Shown here in pieces: positions 26,514 through 36,223 of a DNA stretch of 64,000 nt (within the stretch, counting starts at the first letter, position 1; each line of letters begins with the position of its first letter). The notes under the pieces were generated by a model. That model saw only the letters and a list, made by a program, of their open reading frames with translations, had not been told where the DNA came from and did not search any database. Source of the stretch: Pukyongia sp963768085 (GTDB lineage: Bacteria; Bacteroidota; Bacteroidia; Flavobacteriales; Flavobacteriaceae). Position numbers and translations under genes: made by a program. The DNA is taken from NCBI GenBank assembly GCA_963768085.1, contig CAVYGO010000002.1, positions 248,001 through 312,000 on the forward strand. Reading direction: 5' to 3'.

Positions 26514-26999
26514 ATGGTAACAGAATTTAAAAACCTTCCGGCCAATTCAAGGATCTGGATCTATCAGGCTAACCGTAAACTTTCCGATGAGGAAGTTGAA
26601 GAAATAGAAGCTCGAACCATCGAATTCCTCTCACAATGGACAGCCCACGGCTCCGAACTTGAGGCAGGAGTCGAAATAAAATACAACCGATTCATCGTGA
26701 TCGGATTGAACCAGGCAAATGCATCTGCATCCGGTTGCAGTATCGATGCATCCGTACGATTCATACAATCGCTGGAGAAAGGCCATACCGTTGACCTCCT
26801 GGATAAAATGAATGTTACTTTTTACAATGGAAAATTTATAGCATATAAGTCGCTTTCGGACTTTAAGAAAATGGCTAAGGCCCGATCCGTATCCCCAAAT
26901 ACCGTTGTTTTTAACAATTTAGTGAATACAAAAGCGGAATATGAAGAACACTGGGAAGTCCCTGCTAAAGATAGCTGGCACAGTCGTTTTTTAGCATAG
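26514..26999 (+). CDS. Conserved flavobacterial protein, wrongly known as 'ABC transporter ATPase'
   Basis: 161 residues from ATG 26514, 1 nt after the CCG gene; an upstream in-frame Met at 26496 lies inside that gene and is not needed. Segments VTEFKNLPANSRIWIYQANR and NQANASASGCSIDASVRFIQ are strongly protein-like. There is no Walker A or B or ABC signature, so the label carried by relatives in databases, as I remember it, is unsupported. Function unknown; the tight spacing makes it part of the Fe-S operon. Confidence 0.7.
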   Translation: MVTEFKNLPANSRIWIYQANRKLSDEEVEEIEARTIEFLSQWTAHGSELEAGVEIKYNRFIVIGLNQANASASGCSIDASVRFIQSLEKGHTVDLLDKMNVTFYNGKFIAYKSLSDFKKMAKARSVSPNTVVFNNLVNTKAEYEEHWEVPAKDSWHSRFLA

Positions 27000-27018
27000 T
27001 TTTTGTTACATTCGAAAT

Positions 27019-29949
27019 ATGAAAAAACTGCTCGTAACCTCACTTTTTACGTTCCTTACCCTCGCCGTGTTTGGGCAGCAAATTAACCCTCTGATCGATC
27101 TTGATGATTTCCCCAACCAGAAGAAATGGGTGGACAGTATTTACAACAAAATGTCACTACAGGAAAAGGTAGGACAATTATTTATGACCGTTGTGTTTTC
27201 CAGCGATCCCAAATCAACAACTGATAAGACCAAAGAACTAATCCGTGATTATTACCTGGGCGGAGTTATTTTTTCCAAAGGAGGGCCGGTGCGTCAGGCA
27301 AAGCTGAATAATGAATTTCAGGAACTGGCAGAAGTTCCGCTCATGGTAGGAATGGATGCCGAATGGGGCCTGTCCATGCGATTGGATTCTACGTATGCAT
27401 ACCCATGGAATATGACATTGGGCGCTATTGCAGACAATAAAATTGTACAAAAGGTTGGTAAGCGAATTGGAGAACATTCAAAACGGATGGGAGTTCATAT
27501 CAATTTTGCACCTGTGGTAGATATCAATACCAATCCAAAGAACCCAATCATTGGAAATCGTTCCTTTGGGGAAGACCGGGATAACGTTACAGAGAAGGCG
27601 CTTGCATTTATGAAAGGAATGCAGCAAGCGGGTGTCCTGGCCAATGGCAAACACTTCCCGGGCCATGGTGATACCGATACCGATTCACATAAAACATTAC
27701 CGACTATTAATTTTACCAAGGAGCGTCTGGACAGTATTGAACTCCATCCGTATCGAACTTTAATCAATAATGGATTAAGCAGTGTTATGGTGGCGCATTT
27801 AAACATACCTGCCCTGGAGAGACGCGATGGTTACCCATCATCGATCTCTGAAGCAATTGTGACAGATATCCTAAAGGGTGAACTCGGTTTTAACGGACTC
27901 ATCTTCACAGATGCATTGAATATGAAGGGAGCATCGAACTTTAAAGAACCTGGTGAGATCGATCTTGCGGCCTTTCTGGCTGGGAATGATGTACTTCTTA
28001 TTTCCGAGGACATTCCCAAAGCTCATGAATTACTTATTGCTGCGTACAGGGAAGGCGTGATCACGGACGAACGCCTGGCCCATTCGGTGAAGAAAATTCT
28101 GTATGCCAAATATAAGGTGGGACTTCACGACTATAAACCGGTCAATTCGTATTATTTATATGAAGATCTCAATTCGGTGATTGATGATGCGCTATATGAG
28201 GAAGCCATGGAACATGCGCTTACCGTATTAAAGAACGATCAGGCTATCCTTCCCATTAAAGATATTCAGAAGAAGAAGATCGCTTATATAAACTTTGGAG
28301 ATGCCAATGGCAGACCCTTCCTGGATCAGTTGCGAAAATACGCCGATGTGGATTGGATAAAAGCAACCAACCTGGATAGTTACCTGAAAAAACTGAAGAA
28401 TTATAACTATGTGATCGCCGGATTTCATAAATCGAACGAAAATCCCTGGAAAGGCTATCAGTTTACCAATAAAGAACTTGTTTGGCTGTACGAGATCGCA
28501 CGGTCCAATACAGTGATCCTGGATGTTTTTGCCCGGCCGTATGCCATGTTGGATCTTAATGCGACAGGAAACTTTGAAGGTATTATAATGTCCTATCAGA
28601 ATAGCAAAGTATCACAGGAATTATCGGCTCAGTTGATCTTCGGGGCTCGTGAGGCAAATGGTAAACTTCCGGTTTCCCTGGGTGAAGAATTCCCTTTGAA
28701 TACCCATTTCAGGACAAAATCATTAAGACGCCTTCAATATGGTACACCTGAAAGCGTAGGGGTGAACAGCTACAAATTAAAGAAGATCGATTCGCTGGCC
28801 AGGGTAGGCCTTTGGGGAGGAATGATGCCAGGGGCTCAGATACTGGTAGCCCGTAAAGGTAAAGTGATCTACAATAAGAATTTTGGGTATCATACGCAGG
28901 ATAAGAAGAACAGGGTGCGCTCAAACGATGTTTATGATGTTGCCTCTTTAACCAAAATTCTGGCAACCCTTCCCGTAGTAATGTCCCTGGTTGATCGTGA
29001 CATCATTAATATGGACAGCAAACTATCTGAAATGTTACCGGAATATTCCAGGTCAAACAAAGCAAATATCAGCCTAAGGGATATGCTGTCACATTATGCA
29101 CGTCTTCGTGCGTGGATTCCTTTTTATGTCAATACAATAGATACCCTTACCAAAAGACCTTCCAATAAATATTATTCCACCGTAGCCTCCGATGACTTTA
29201 GTATAGAGGTTGCCAAGGATCTTTATATTCGAAAAGATTACAAGGACAGTATTTATGAAGCGATTAAAAGTAGTGAGCTTCGAAGTAGATTAAGTTATAA
29301 GTACAGTGATCTGCCGTATTATATATTAAAGAAATATCTCGAGGAATTCTATGGTACTCCGTTAGAACGAGTTACGCAACGGGATTTATATGGTCCTATT
29401 GGTGCTAATTATACCACGTACCGACCTTTGGAAAAATTTTCCAGGAACAATATAGTTCCTACCGAGATCGACGATTATTTCCGTATGCAGACAGTTCATG
29501 GCTATGTGCACGATCAGGGGGCTGCCATGTTAGGTGGCGTTAGCGGCCATGCGGGTCTGTTCAGTAATTCCAATGATGTTGCCAAGATCATGCAAATGTA
29601 TCTCTGGAAGGGGTTCTATGGAGGGAAAAGATATTTTAAACCGGAAACACTAGACTTATTCAATACTTGTTATTATTGTGAGGATGATGTAAGGCGTGGC
29701 GTTGGTTTCGACAAACCACAATTAGGGGATGTAGGGCCGACCTGTGGATGTGTGTCTATGACAAGTTTCGGACATAGTGGATTTACCGGTACTTTTACCT
29801 GGGCGGATCCGGACGAGGAAATTGTTTATGTATTCCTTTCTAACAGAACCTATCCATCAGCGGATAACAGAAAAATAATAGGCAGCAACCTGAGAAGTAA
29901 GATACAGGAGGCGATTTACGAAGCCATTGACTATAATTTAGAGGACTGA
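27019..29949 (+). CDS. GH3 beta-N-acetylhexosaminidase fused to a serine hydrolase
   Basis: 976 residues with a signal peptide (LLVTSLFTFLTLAVFGQ). The N-terminal half is a glycoside hydrolase family 3/NagZ-like domain with KHFPGHGDTDTDSHKTLP (about 210-227) and the nucleophile Asp in FTDALNMKGA (about 298). A GH3 C-terminal-like domain follows, and then a class C beta-lactamase/penicillin-binding-like domain with SxxK (SLTK, about 643) and a late HSGFTG (about 918). It probably acts on peptidoglycan in the periplasm, pairing glycan cleavage with a peptidase or esterase activity. bshA starts 1 nt after its stop. Confidence 0.88.
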   Translation: MKKLLVTSLFTFLTLAVFGQQINPLIDLDDFPNQKKWVDSIYNKMSLQEKVGQLFMTVVFSSDPKSTTDKTKELIRDYYLGGVIFSKGGPVRQAKLNNEFQELAEVPLMVGMDAEWGLSMRLDSTYAYPWNMTLGAIADNKIVQKVGKRIGEHSKRMGVHINFAPVVDINTNPKNPIIGNRSFGEDRDNVTEKALAFMKGMQQAGVLANGKHFPGHGDTDTDSHKTLPTINFTKERLDSIELHPYRTLINNGLSSVMVAHLNIPALERRDGYPSSISEAIVTDILKGELGFNGLIFTDALNMKGASNFKEPGEIDLAAFLAGNDVLLISEDIPKAHELLIAAYREGVITDERLAHSVKKILYAKYKVGLHDYKPVNSYYLYEDLNSVIDDALYEEAMEHALTVLKNDQAILPIKDIQKKKIAYINFGDANGRPFLDQLRKYADVDWIKATNLDSYLKKLKNYNYVIAGFHKSNENPWKGYQFTNKELVWLYEIARSNTVILDVFARPYAMLDLNATGNFEGIIMSYQNSKVSQELSAQLIFGAREANGKLPVSLGEEFPLNTHFRTKSLRRLQYGTPESVGVNSYKLKKIDSLARVGLWGGMMPGAQILVARKGKVIYNKNFGYHTQDKKNRVRSNDVYDVASLTKILATLPVVMSLVDRDIINMDSKLSEMLPEYSRSNKANISLRDMLSHYARLRAWIPFYVNTIDTLTKRPSNKYYSTVASDDFSIEVAKDLYIRKDYKDSIYEAIKSSELRSRLSYKYSDLPYYILKKYLEEFYGTPLERVTQRDLYGPIGANYTTYRPLEKFSRNNIVPTEIDDYFRMQTVHGYVHDQGAAMLGGVSGHAGLFSNSNDVAKIMQMYLWKGFYGGKRYFKPETLDLFNTCYYCEDDVRRGVGFDKPQLGDVGPTCGCVSMTSFGHSGFTGTFTWADPDEEIVYVFLSNRTYPSADNRKIIGSNLRSKIQEAIYEAIDYNLED

Positions 29950-29950
29950 T

Positions 29951-31081
29951 ATGAAAATTGCGATTGTTTGTTACCCAACATTTGGAGGAAGTGGAGTAGT
30001 GGCTACCGAATTAGGCATTGCCCTCACGGAACACGGCCATGAAGTACACTTCATTACCTACAAACAACCCGTGCGACTCGAGTTGATATCTCATCATATT
30101 CATTACCATGAGGTGTCAGTTCCTGATTATCCATTATTTCACTTTCAACCCTATGAACTTGCGTTATCAAGTAAATTGGTGAATGTTGTGAAACAACACA
30201 AAATTGATCTGCTTCACGTTCATTATGCCATTCCGCATGCATATGCAGGCTATATGGCCAAGCAGATGCTGTTATCTGAGGGAATCTCAATTCCCATGGT
30301 AACCACCTTACACGGTACCGATATTACCCTTGTTGGGAGTCATCCTTTTTATAAACCTGCCGTTACTTTCAGCATAAATAATAGCGATGTGGTGACTTCG
30401 GTTTCAGAAAGTTTAAAGGACGATACTAACAGATTATTCAATATTACCAATGAAATTATTGTGGTGCCTAATTTTATTGACATGAAAAAACATGTTAATC
30501 CCTACACGGATTGTCAGCGCGATCTCATGGCTGAACCACACGAAAGAATAATTACGCATATCAGTAATCTAAGACCTGTGAAGCGTGTACCTGATGTTAT
30601 AGAGATCTTCGACCGTATTAATAAACAAGTGCCTTCACGATTGCTAATCGTAGGAGAGGGGCCGGATAAAAAAGTCTGCGAAGCTCTTTGTGTTGAGAAA
30701 GGCATAGAAGAAAAGGTGGCTTTCCTTGGAAATAGCAATGAGGTTGATAAGATCCTTTGCTTTACCGATCTCTTTATTCTTCCTTCGGAAAAAGAAAGCT
30801 TCGGGCTTGCAGCACTGGAGGCTATGGCATGTGGCGTGCCCGTAATTTCTACCAATACCGGCGGAGTGCCTGAAGTAAATGTTCAGGGCGTAAGTGGTTA
30901 TTTAAGCGATGTGGGAAATATTCAGGAAATGGCTGCAAATGGATTATCCATATTATCGTCTGATAATAACTTGGCTAAATTCAAGGTTCAGGCAAAAGAA
31001 GTAGCCCAACGTTTCGATACCGAGCGGATCGTTCCACTATACGAAGCGGTATATGAAAAAGCCTTGCAACTGGTCATTTAA
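29951..31081 (+). CDS. bshA: N-acetyl-alpha-D-glucosaminyl L-malate synthase
   Basis: 376 residues, normal for BshA. It has a GT4 double Rossmann fold with the N-terminal YPTFGGSGVVATELG, the HVHYAIPHAYAGYMA motif, the mid-domain TTLHGTDITLVGSHP, and the C-terminal nucleotide-binding PSEKESFGLAALEAMACGVP. BshA joins UDP-GlcNAc and L-malate in the first step of bacillithiol synthesis. Its presence implies bacillithiol rather than glutathione as the main thiol, which bears on the GshB-like protein at 40576. Its stop overlaps the stop of the convergent M19 gene. Confidence 0.93.
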   Translation: MKIAIVCYPTFGGSGVVATELGIALTEHGHEVHFITYKQPVRLELISHHIHYHEVSVPDYPLFHFQPYELALSSKLVNVVKQHKIDLLHVHYAIPHAYAGYMAKQMLLSEGISIPMVTTLHGTDITLVGSHPFYKPAVTFSINNSDVVTSVSESLKDDTNRLFNITNEIIVVPNFIDMKKHVNPYTDCQRDLMAEPHERIITHISNLRPVKRVPDVIEIFDRINKQVPSRLLIVGEGPDKKVCEALCVEKGIEEKVAFLGNSNEVDKILCFTDLFILPSEKESFGLAALEAMACGVPVISTNTGGVPEVNVQGVSGYLSDVGNIQEMAANGLSILSSDNNLAKFKVQAKEVAQRFDTERIVPLYEAVYEKALQLVI

Positions 31082-32532
31082 TAATGGTTCTTAATGAATT
31101 CCATTGCGTTGTCCCGCAGAACTCTCGCTACTATCGCATCGGCTGAAATCCTGTTGAAATTTTTTAGGTTCTCCCTATGCTCCGAAAGATATTCGTTGGC
31201 TCTGTTCACGAGTTCCTCGCCAAGGTCCTTGATGTTCTCTGCCGTCCAAAATCCTTTTATTGGATTTACAATTCCGTCAAAATCACTTCCTATCGACTGT
31301 ATTCCCCAGCAGAACAGACCTTCTTTGTCCAGTACTTCGGCCACATGTTCAATCTGCCGCCATACCAGTAGCGATTTTTTTCTCAATTGTTTGCGCTTGT
31401 TCGGGAAGTAAATTTTAGACTTTTTTATCGCTTTCGGGCTACCAATTCTTCTCTCGTCCAGTTGAATTCCGAAGATATCCTTAGAGCGTGCAATTCGAAT
31501 AAATTCGTCATCGTAGAAATTAATATCTATATCATTGAATAGATGAGCCCTGTCGGGATAATCAGTTGTATCGGTTTCTATAATGGATCTCATTCCGTTC
31601 GCAGCACCATGGCTGGCAATGACAGGTATCGCTTGGTTGGTGTAGGTAGTATCGAGAAGTCCATAGTACGTTTTTCTTGAATCCCTGCTCATGTGTTTTA
31701 CATCTAATGGTATTCGGTTACCATCTGTATTATCCAATAATTGATTAATTACATTAAACCCCAGTTCGGTGATCCCGCTATTAAGGCCTCGATTCTGGTT
31801 ATCACGCAAGGCACCAATGCTGATACTTCTGGCATGACCGCAGAGCTCGTTATAAAAATGGTGAGCAAAGGTTAAGAACAATGGCCTATGCACCCAACCC
31901 TTGACTTTCGCAACATTTTTCCTGATCTCTAAAGGATCTCCGGTGTTCTGATGCATATCAAGTCCTGAATTGAACGCATGACCCCCTTCAATCGTAATTA
32001 GAATATTGATGATCTTTTGTGTTTCTGTCTCTCTTTCTGTATTAGTCTCAAGGTCCTTGAAATTTCGTATCACCCGGTACGTAAATGTTATACCATCGAT
32101 TCGCTGGACCTGGTTGTGTAGCTGAAGATAAAAATCGTATTCACTTTGCAGATCCTCGAAATAGTCGGAATGTTGTAAAACATGATCAATACGTTTCTGG
32201 CTGATACTTGCGGCAAGATTGACCAACAGGTCCGTTATGCCTTTCCATCCAATAATTCTCTTACTTAGAAAATGTTTTTCAAAAGGATACAAGCTTACAA
32301 TAACCACTTTCGTTTTGGCCCTGGCCAGGGCAGTCATATCGGTTTGGGTAAACTTGGTAAGGGTCACAATTCTGTTAACAAACTTCTCGAGTACCGTGGG
32401 CGGGCTATAGTGCCAGATGGAATTTTTTCGACCCGCGTCCAGCTCATTTCTCTTTGGCGGCTGGTATTTAAAACTCTTACTATACGGTTTAAGGGATGGG
32501 TGACAATGCAGATCTATGTAATGCGTTTCCAT
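31078..32532 (-). CDS. Membrane dipeptidase (peptidase M19) family protein
   Basis: 484 residues. It starts with the metal motif of amidohydrolase-fold dipeptidases (HYIDLHCHPSLKPYS). Other family features are IEGGHAFNSG, the DVKHMSRDSRKTYY strand, VIASHGAANGMRSI and the late IGSDFDGIVNP. No signal peptide is visible, so it is probably cytoplasmic. M19 enzymes hydrolyse L,D- or D-containing dipeptides. It is longer than canonical renal dipeptidase homologues (about 350-400), with an insertion around residues 150-200. Confidence 0.8.
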   Translation of the reverse strand: METHYIDLHCHPSLKPYSKSFKYQPPKRNELDAGRKNSIWHYSPPTVLEKFVNRIVTLTKFTQTDMTALARAKTKVVIVSLYPFEKHFLSKRIIGWKGITDLLVNLAASISQKRIDHVLQHSDYFEDLQSEYDFYLQLHNQVQRIDGITFTYRVIRNFKDLETNTERETETQKIINILITIEGGHAFNSGLDMHQNTGDPLEIRKNVAKVKGWVHRPLFLTFAHHFYNELCGHARSISIGALRDNQNRGLNSGITELGFNVINQLLDNTDGNRIPLDVKHMSRDSRKTYYGLLDTTYTNQAIPVIASHGAANGMRSIIETDTTDYPDRAHLFNDIDINFYDDEFIRIARSKDIFGIQLDERRIGSPKAIKKSKIYFPNKRKQLRKKSLLVWRQIEHVAEVLDKEGLFCWGIQSIGSDFDGIVNPIKGFWTAENIKDLGEELVNRANEYLSEHRENLKNFNRISADAIVARVLRDNAMEFIKNHY

Positions 32533-32608
32533 GAAGCTATTATTAGAAGGTATAAAGCTCTAATTTATTAATTACTTATGAAACAGGGTTTTACCTGAAT
32601 TTTCATCC

Positions 32609-32643
32609 ATAAAAAACCCTCCTGAATCACTTAGACGGAGGGT
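32609..32643 (-). terminator. Rho-independent terminator after the minus-strand barrel gene
   Basis: On the minus strand, ACCCTCC pairs with GGAGGGT (32637-32643 with 32616-32622) across a 14 nt loop and is followed directly by TTTTTT. It lies 15 bp past the stop of the gene at 32658. Confidence 0.8.
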
Positions 32644-32657
32644 ACAATAAGTTTCAT

Positions 32658-33125
32658 TTAAAATTGATATCGAATTCCCAGGGCAATATCGAAATCAATA
32701 TCATCCCGAACATTGCCAAAACCAAATTCCGGGCGAAAATCTAGCGAGAGCAGCAAGGGTATATCAAAATCGTATTCGATCCCAATATCTCCCGCGGCAA
32801 ATACATATGTTTCAGAGCCTGAATTTACATCAACTTGTCCAACGCCACCACCGGCACCAACATACCAGTTGAAATTACCATCCAACACCCAGACCCATTG
32901 GTAGAGCGCAGCTAGTTTTATAACGGTAACATCGTTATTACTGTGCCATCCCAGGCCAAATTCCAGCCTGTTATTTTCGTTAAGTCCACGCTGATAATTG
33001 ACCTCAGTACCAAATCCGCCACTATCGCCTAATCGCAATCCAATTGCATTGTCAGCGACGCCCTGTGCCTGCATTACGAGAGAAAATGTGAGAAATGTAA
33101 TCGCCGTGAGAAACAAATTTTTCAT
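32658..33125 (-). CDS. Outer-membrane beta-barrel protein
   Basis: 155 residues from ATG 33125, chosen because it opens a clean signal peptide (MKNLFLTAITFLTFSLVMQA) and sits just after a promoter motif; an upstream Met at 33170 would precede the promoter. The mature part has alternating strands (AIGLRLGDSGGFGTEVNYQR, WYVGAGGGVGQVDV) and ends in a typical barrel terminus (DFDIALGIRYQF). It is an OmpW/opacity-like small porin fold of unknown function, monocistronic with its own terminator. Confidence 0.78.
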   Translation of the reverse strand: MKNLFLTAITFLTFSLVMQAQGVADNAIGLRLGDSGGFGTEVNYQRGLNENNRLEFGLGWHSNNDVTVIKLAALYQWVWVLDGNFNWYVGAGGGVGQVDVNSGSETYVFAAGDIGIEYDFDIPLLLSLDFRPEFGFGNVRDDIDFDIALGIRYQF

Positions 33126-33148
33126 ATATTTTAGTTTAGGATTATATG

Positions 33149-33156
33149 CAAAAATA
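33149..33156 (-). promoter_or_regulatory. TATTTTTG -7 element of the beta-barrel gene
   Basis: A perfect TAnnTTTG on the minus strand, 23 bp upstream of ATG 33125. No clear TTTG -33 partner at the ideal spacing. It decides the start codon choice for the gene at 32658. Confidence 0.55.
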
Positions 33157-33263
33157 CGCAATGAATTCACTTTAAAGGTAAACGATTTCCGAAGTTATTA
33201 ATTGCTTTTTCAACAGAAACTTCATAGAAATTGAAAGGGTTTACTACCTTTACTTTATACAAT

Positions 33264-36177
33264 ATGGAGGCTAAACTCGCAGCATTCGAATACCGGTTTA
33301 AAGGAGACTTCTTTTACGATGACCTTCATAAAATATTGTACGCGACAGACGCCTCCGTGTACAGAAAATTGCCTTTGGCAGTCGCTTTTCCTAAGAATGA
33401 AGAAGGAATAAAACAACTCATTAGCTTTGCCACCGAGAACAATACATCTTTAATTCCCAGAACTGCGGGTACCTCACTGGCAGGTCAGTGCGTGGGAGAG
33501 GGTGTAGTTGTAGATGTTTCTAAATATTTCACCAAAATCATAGCCCTGGATGTTGAGCAGAAAACAGTTACCGTGCAACCGGGTGTTATACGAGATGAGT
33601 TGAACGAATATCTAAAGCCTTACGGACTCTTCTTCGGGCCCAACACATCAACTTCCAACCGGTGTATGATAGGGGGTATGGTAGGGAATAACAGTAGTGG
33701 AACCACCTCTATTAAATATGGCGTTACAAGAGACAAGGTGTTAAGCTTGAAAACGATACTTATCCAACGGGGACACTGCTGAATTCGAAGAACTTACCAA
33801 AGAAGCGTTCATAACCAAAAGCCTTGATACATCTTTGGAGGGTGGGATATATAGTCTTTTGCATACTGAATTATCATCTGAATCTACAAAAAACGAAATA
33901 GCGAAAGAATTTCCAAAACCGGATATTCACCGGAGGAATACAGGATATGCAGTTGATGCCTTACTAGACTCGGATGTGTTCTCAGATTCTTCAAGGCACA
34001 TCAATATTTGCAATTTACTCTGTGGTAGCGAAGGTACATTGGCGTTCACGACCGAGATAGTCCTTATGTTGGATGAGCTACCCCCTCCGGAAACTACCCT
34101 GATTGTGGCTCAATACAACAATTTGAGTGATTGCCTGAACGATGTGATTGTCGCCATGAAACACAATTTGTATACCTGTGAATTAATAGACGATATAATA
34201 TTAGACTGCACCAGGCAGAATAAAATGTATGAATCTTACCGCTTTTTTGTGGAAGGAAATCCCAAAGCATTGTTGCTTTTGGAGCTTAGAGGAACTTCTA
34301 TTAAAGCGATGGAAAAAGAATGTGACGCACTCTTGAAAGACCTGAGATCTACCGGGAGAAGTTATTGCACAGCTGTGTTAACAGGTGAAGAGATCGATAT
34401 GGTACTTGAATTGCGGAAAGCCGGTTTAGGTCTTTTAGGGAATATGATAGGCGATAAGAAAGCGGTAGCTTGTATTGAAGACACGGCGGTTACTCTGGAA
34501 GACTTGCCGGAATACATAGAAGAATTCACGGCGTTAATGGCGTCTTATGGCCAAACGGCGGTTTATTATGCGCATGCAGGGGCAGGAGAGCTTCATTTAA
34601 GGCCGATCCTGAATCTGAAGGAAAAAGAAGGAGTGGAATATTTCAGGAAAATCACCACAGATGTTGCTAAGCTGGTAAAGAAATATAAAGGTTCTTTTTC
34701 GGGTGAACACGGAGATGGCATTGTGCGTGGTGAATTTCTGCCATTTCTTATCGGTGAAAAGAACTACGAACTAATAAAAAAGATCAAACAGGTCTTCGAC
34801 CCGAACGGTATATTGAATCCCGGAAAGATCGTTCATCCTAAGAAAATGGATCAGGATTTAAGGTACAAGACAGATCGGGAAGAGCCCGATGTGATGACCT
34901 TCATGGATTTTTCCGATACTCAGGGTCTGCTCAGATTAGCTGAAAATTGCAATGGAAGCGGGGATTGCAGGAAGACCGAACGCGCATCGGGTATGATGTG
35001 TCCCAGTTATCACGCTACACGTGACGAAAAGGACAGTACCAGGGGCAGAGCGAATGTGTTACGTGAGGTTCTTACTAATAGTTTTGGTAGTAACACATTC
35101 GATTCAGAAGAGTTAAAGGAATCTTTCGATCTCTGTTTAAGTTGTAAGGCCTGCGCCAGTGAATGCCCTAGTAATGTGAATATTGCCGCCGCAAAAGCTG
35201 AATTTCAATATCAGTACCATAAAGCAAACAAGGTATCCTTTGCTACCAAACTCATTGCGAGAAGCAGTATGTATAATAAGCGTGCTTCGCGATTTCCCAA
35301 ACTGACTAACTGGTTGTTTCGCAATTCCATTACCGCTTCTATCATAAAGAAAATAGGAGGTATCGCTCCCGAAAGAAATTTACCATTACTATCAAGTAAA
35401 TGTTTCAGTAAGTCATTCAAAGAGTCTATAAAACAACATGTTAAAGGTAAAAATGTTTATCTATTTATTGATGAATTCAGTAATTACCTGGATACTGAAA
35501 TCGCCTGTGATGCTTTAGAGCTATTAACCCGCTTAGGCTACAATGTAACCGTTATCGACCAATTGGACAGCGCAAGGGCATTGATCTCGAAGGGATTTTT
35601 ACGAGATGCTAAAAAGGTGGCTAATGAGAATATCGATTATTTAAAAGCTAAGATCTCCGAAGAGACCCCGTTATTAGGGATAGAGCCTTCTGCAATTCTG
35701 GGGTTCCGGGACGAATATATCCGTCTGGCCGATAATGAATCTGCCGCCAAAGAAATTTCGAATCATACCTATTTAATAGAAGAGTTCATTGCCAGTGAAA
35801 TTGGAGCCGGACGAATTAAATCAGATCAATTTACTTCCGAAGTAAAAAGAATTAAGATTCATACCCATTGCCACCAGAAAGCCTTGAGTAATCAAAAAGT
35901 GACTTTCGATATGCTTAACCTGCCAGAAAACTATCATCCTACGATAATCCCCTCCGGTTGTTGTGGTATGGCTGGCGGATTCGGATACGAAAAAGAACAT
36001 TACAAGATTAGTATGAAAATAGGAGCGTTGAAGCTTTTTCCTGCCATTAAGAAATCTGATGCAAATGTAATTATATCGGCTAACGGTACGAGTTGTCGAC
36101 ATCAGATCAAGGACGGAACAATGCGAACTGCGCTTCACCCCGTTACCGTTTTAAATAAAGCATTACGGAAATCGTAG
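33264..36177 (+). pseudogene. FAD-linked oxidase / 4Fe-4S / CCG fusion (D-lactate or 2-hydroxyacid dehydrogenase type) with a frameshift
   Basis: ATG 33264 opens an FAD_binding_4 domain (PRTAGTSLAGQCVGEGVVVD, then GPNTSTSNRCMIGGMVGNNS) that hits a stop at 33780-33782. One extra base near 33762 (the A in CTTATCC) explains this: removing it restores TILSNGDTAEFEEL and joins the frame running to 36177. That frame carries the FAD oxidase C domain (YYAHAGAGELHLRPIL, SGEHGDGIVRGEF), a 4Fe-4S pair (CNGSGDC, CLSCKACASECP) and a CCG domain (SGCCGMAGGFGYEKEHY). The whole is about 970 residues, the YdiJ-like size. All other motifs are intact, so the shift is very recent or a sequencing error. Confidence 0.85.
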
Positions 36178-36202
36178 ATTTTTAATATTCGCTGGTAAAG
36201 GC

Positions 36203-36210
36203 TACATTTG
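36203..36210 (+). promoter_or_regulatory. TACATTTG -7 element upstream of aroC
   Basis: A perfect TAnnTTTG ending 13 bp before the aroC ATG, with a T-rich stretch about 19 nt upstream at the -33 position. The spacing predicts a very short or leaderless 5' UTR. Confidence 0.6.
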
Positions 36211-36223
36211 TTGAAAACACCGC

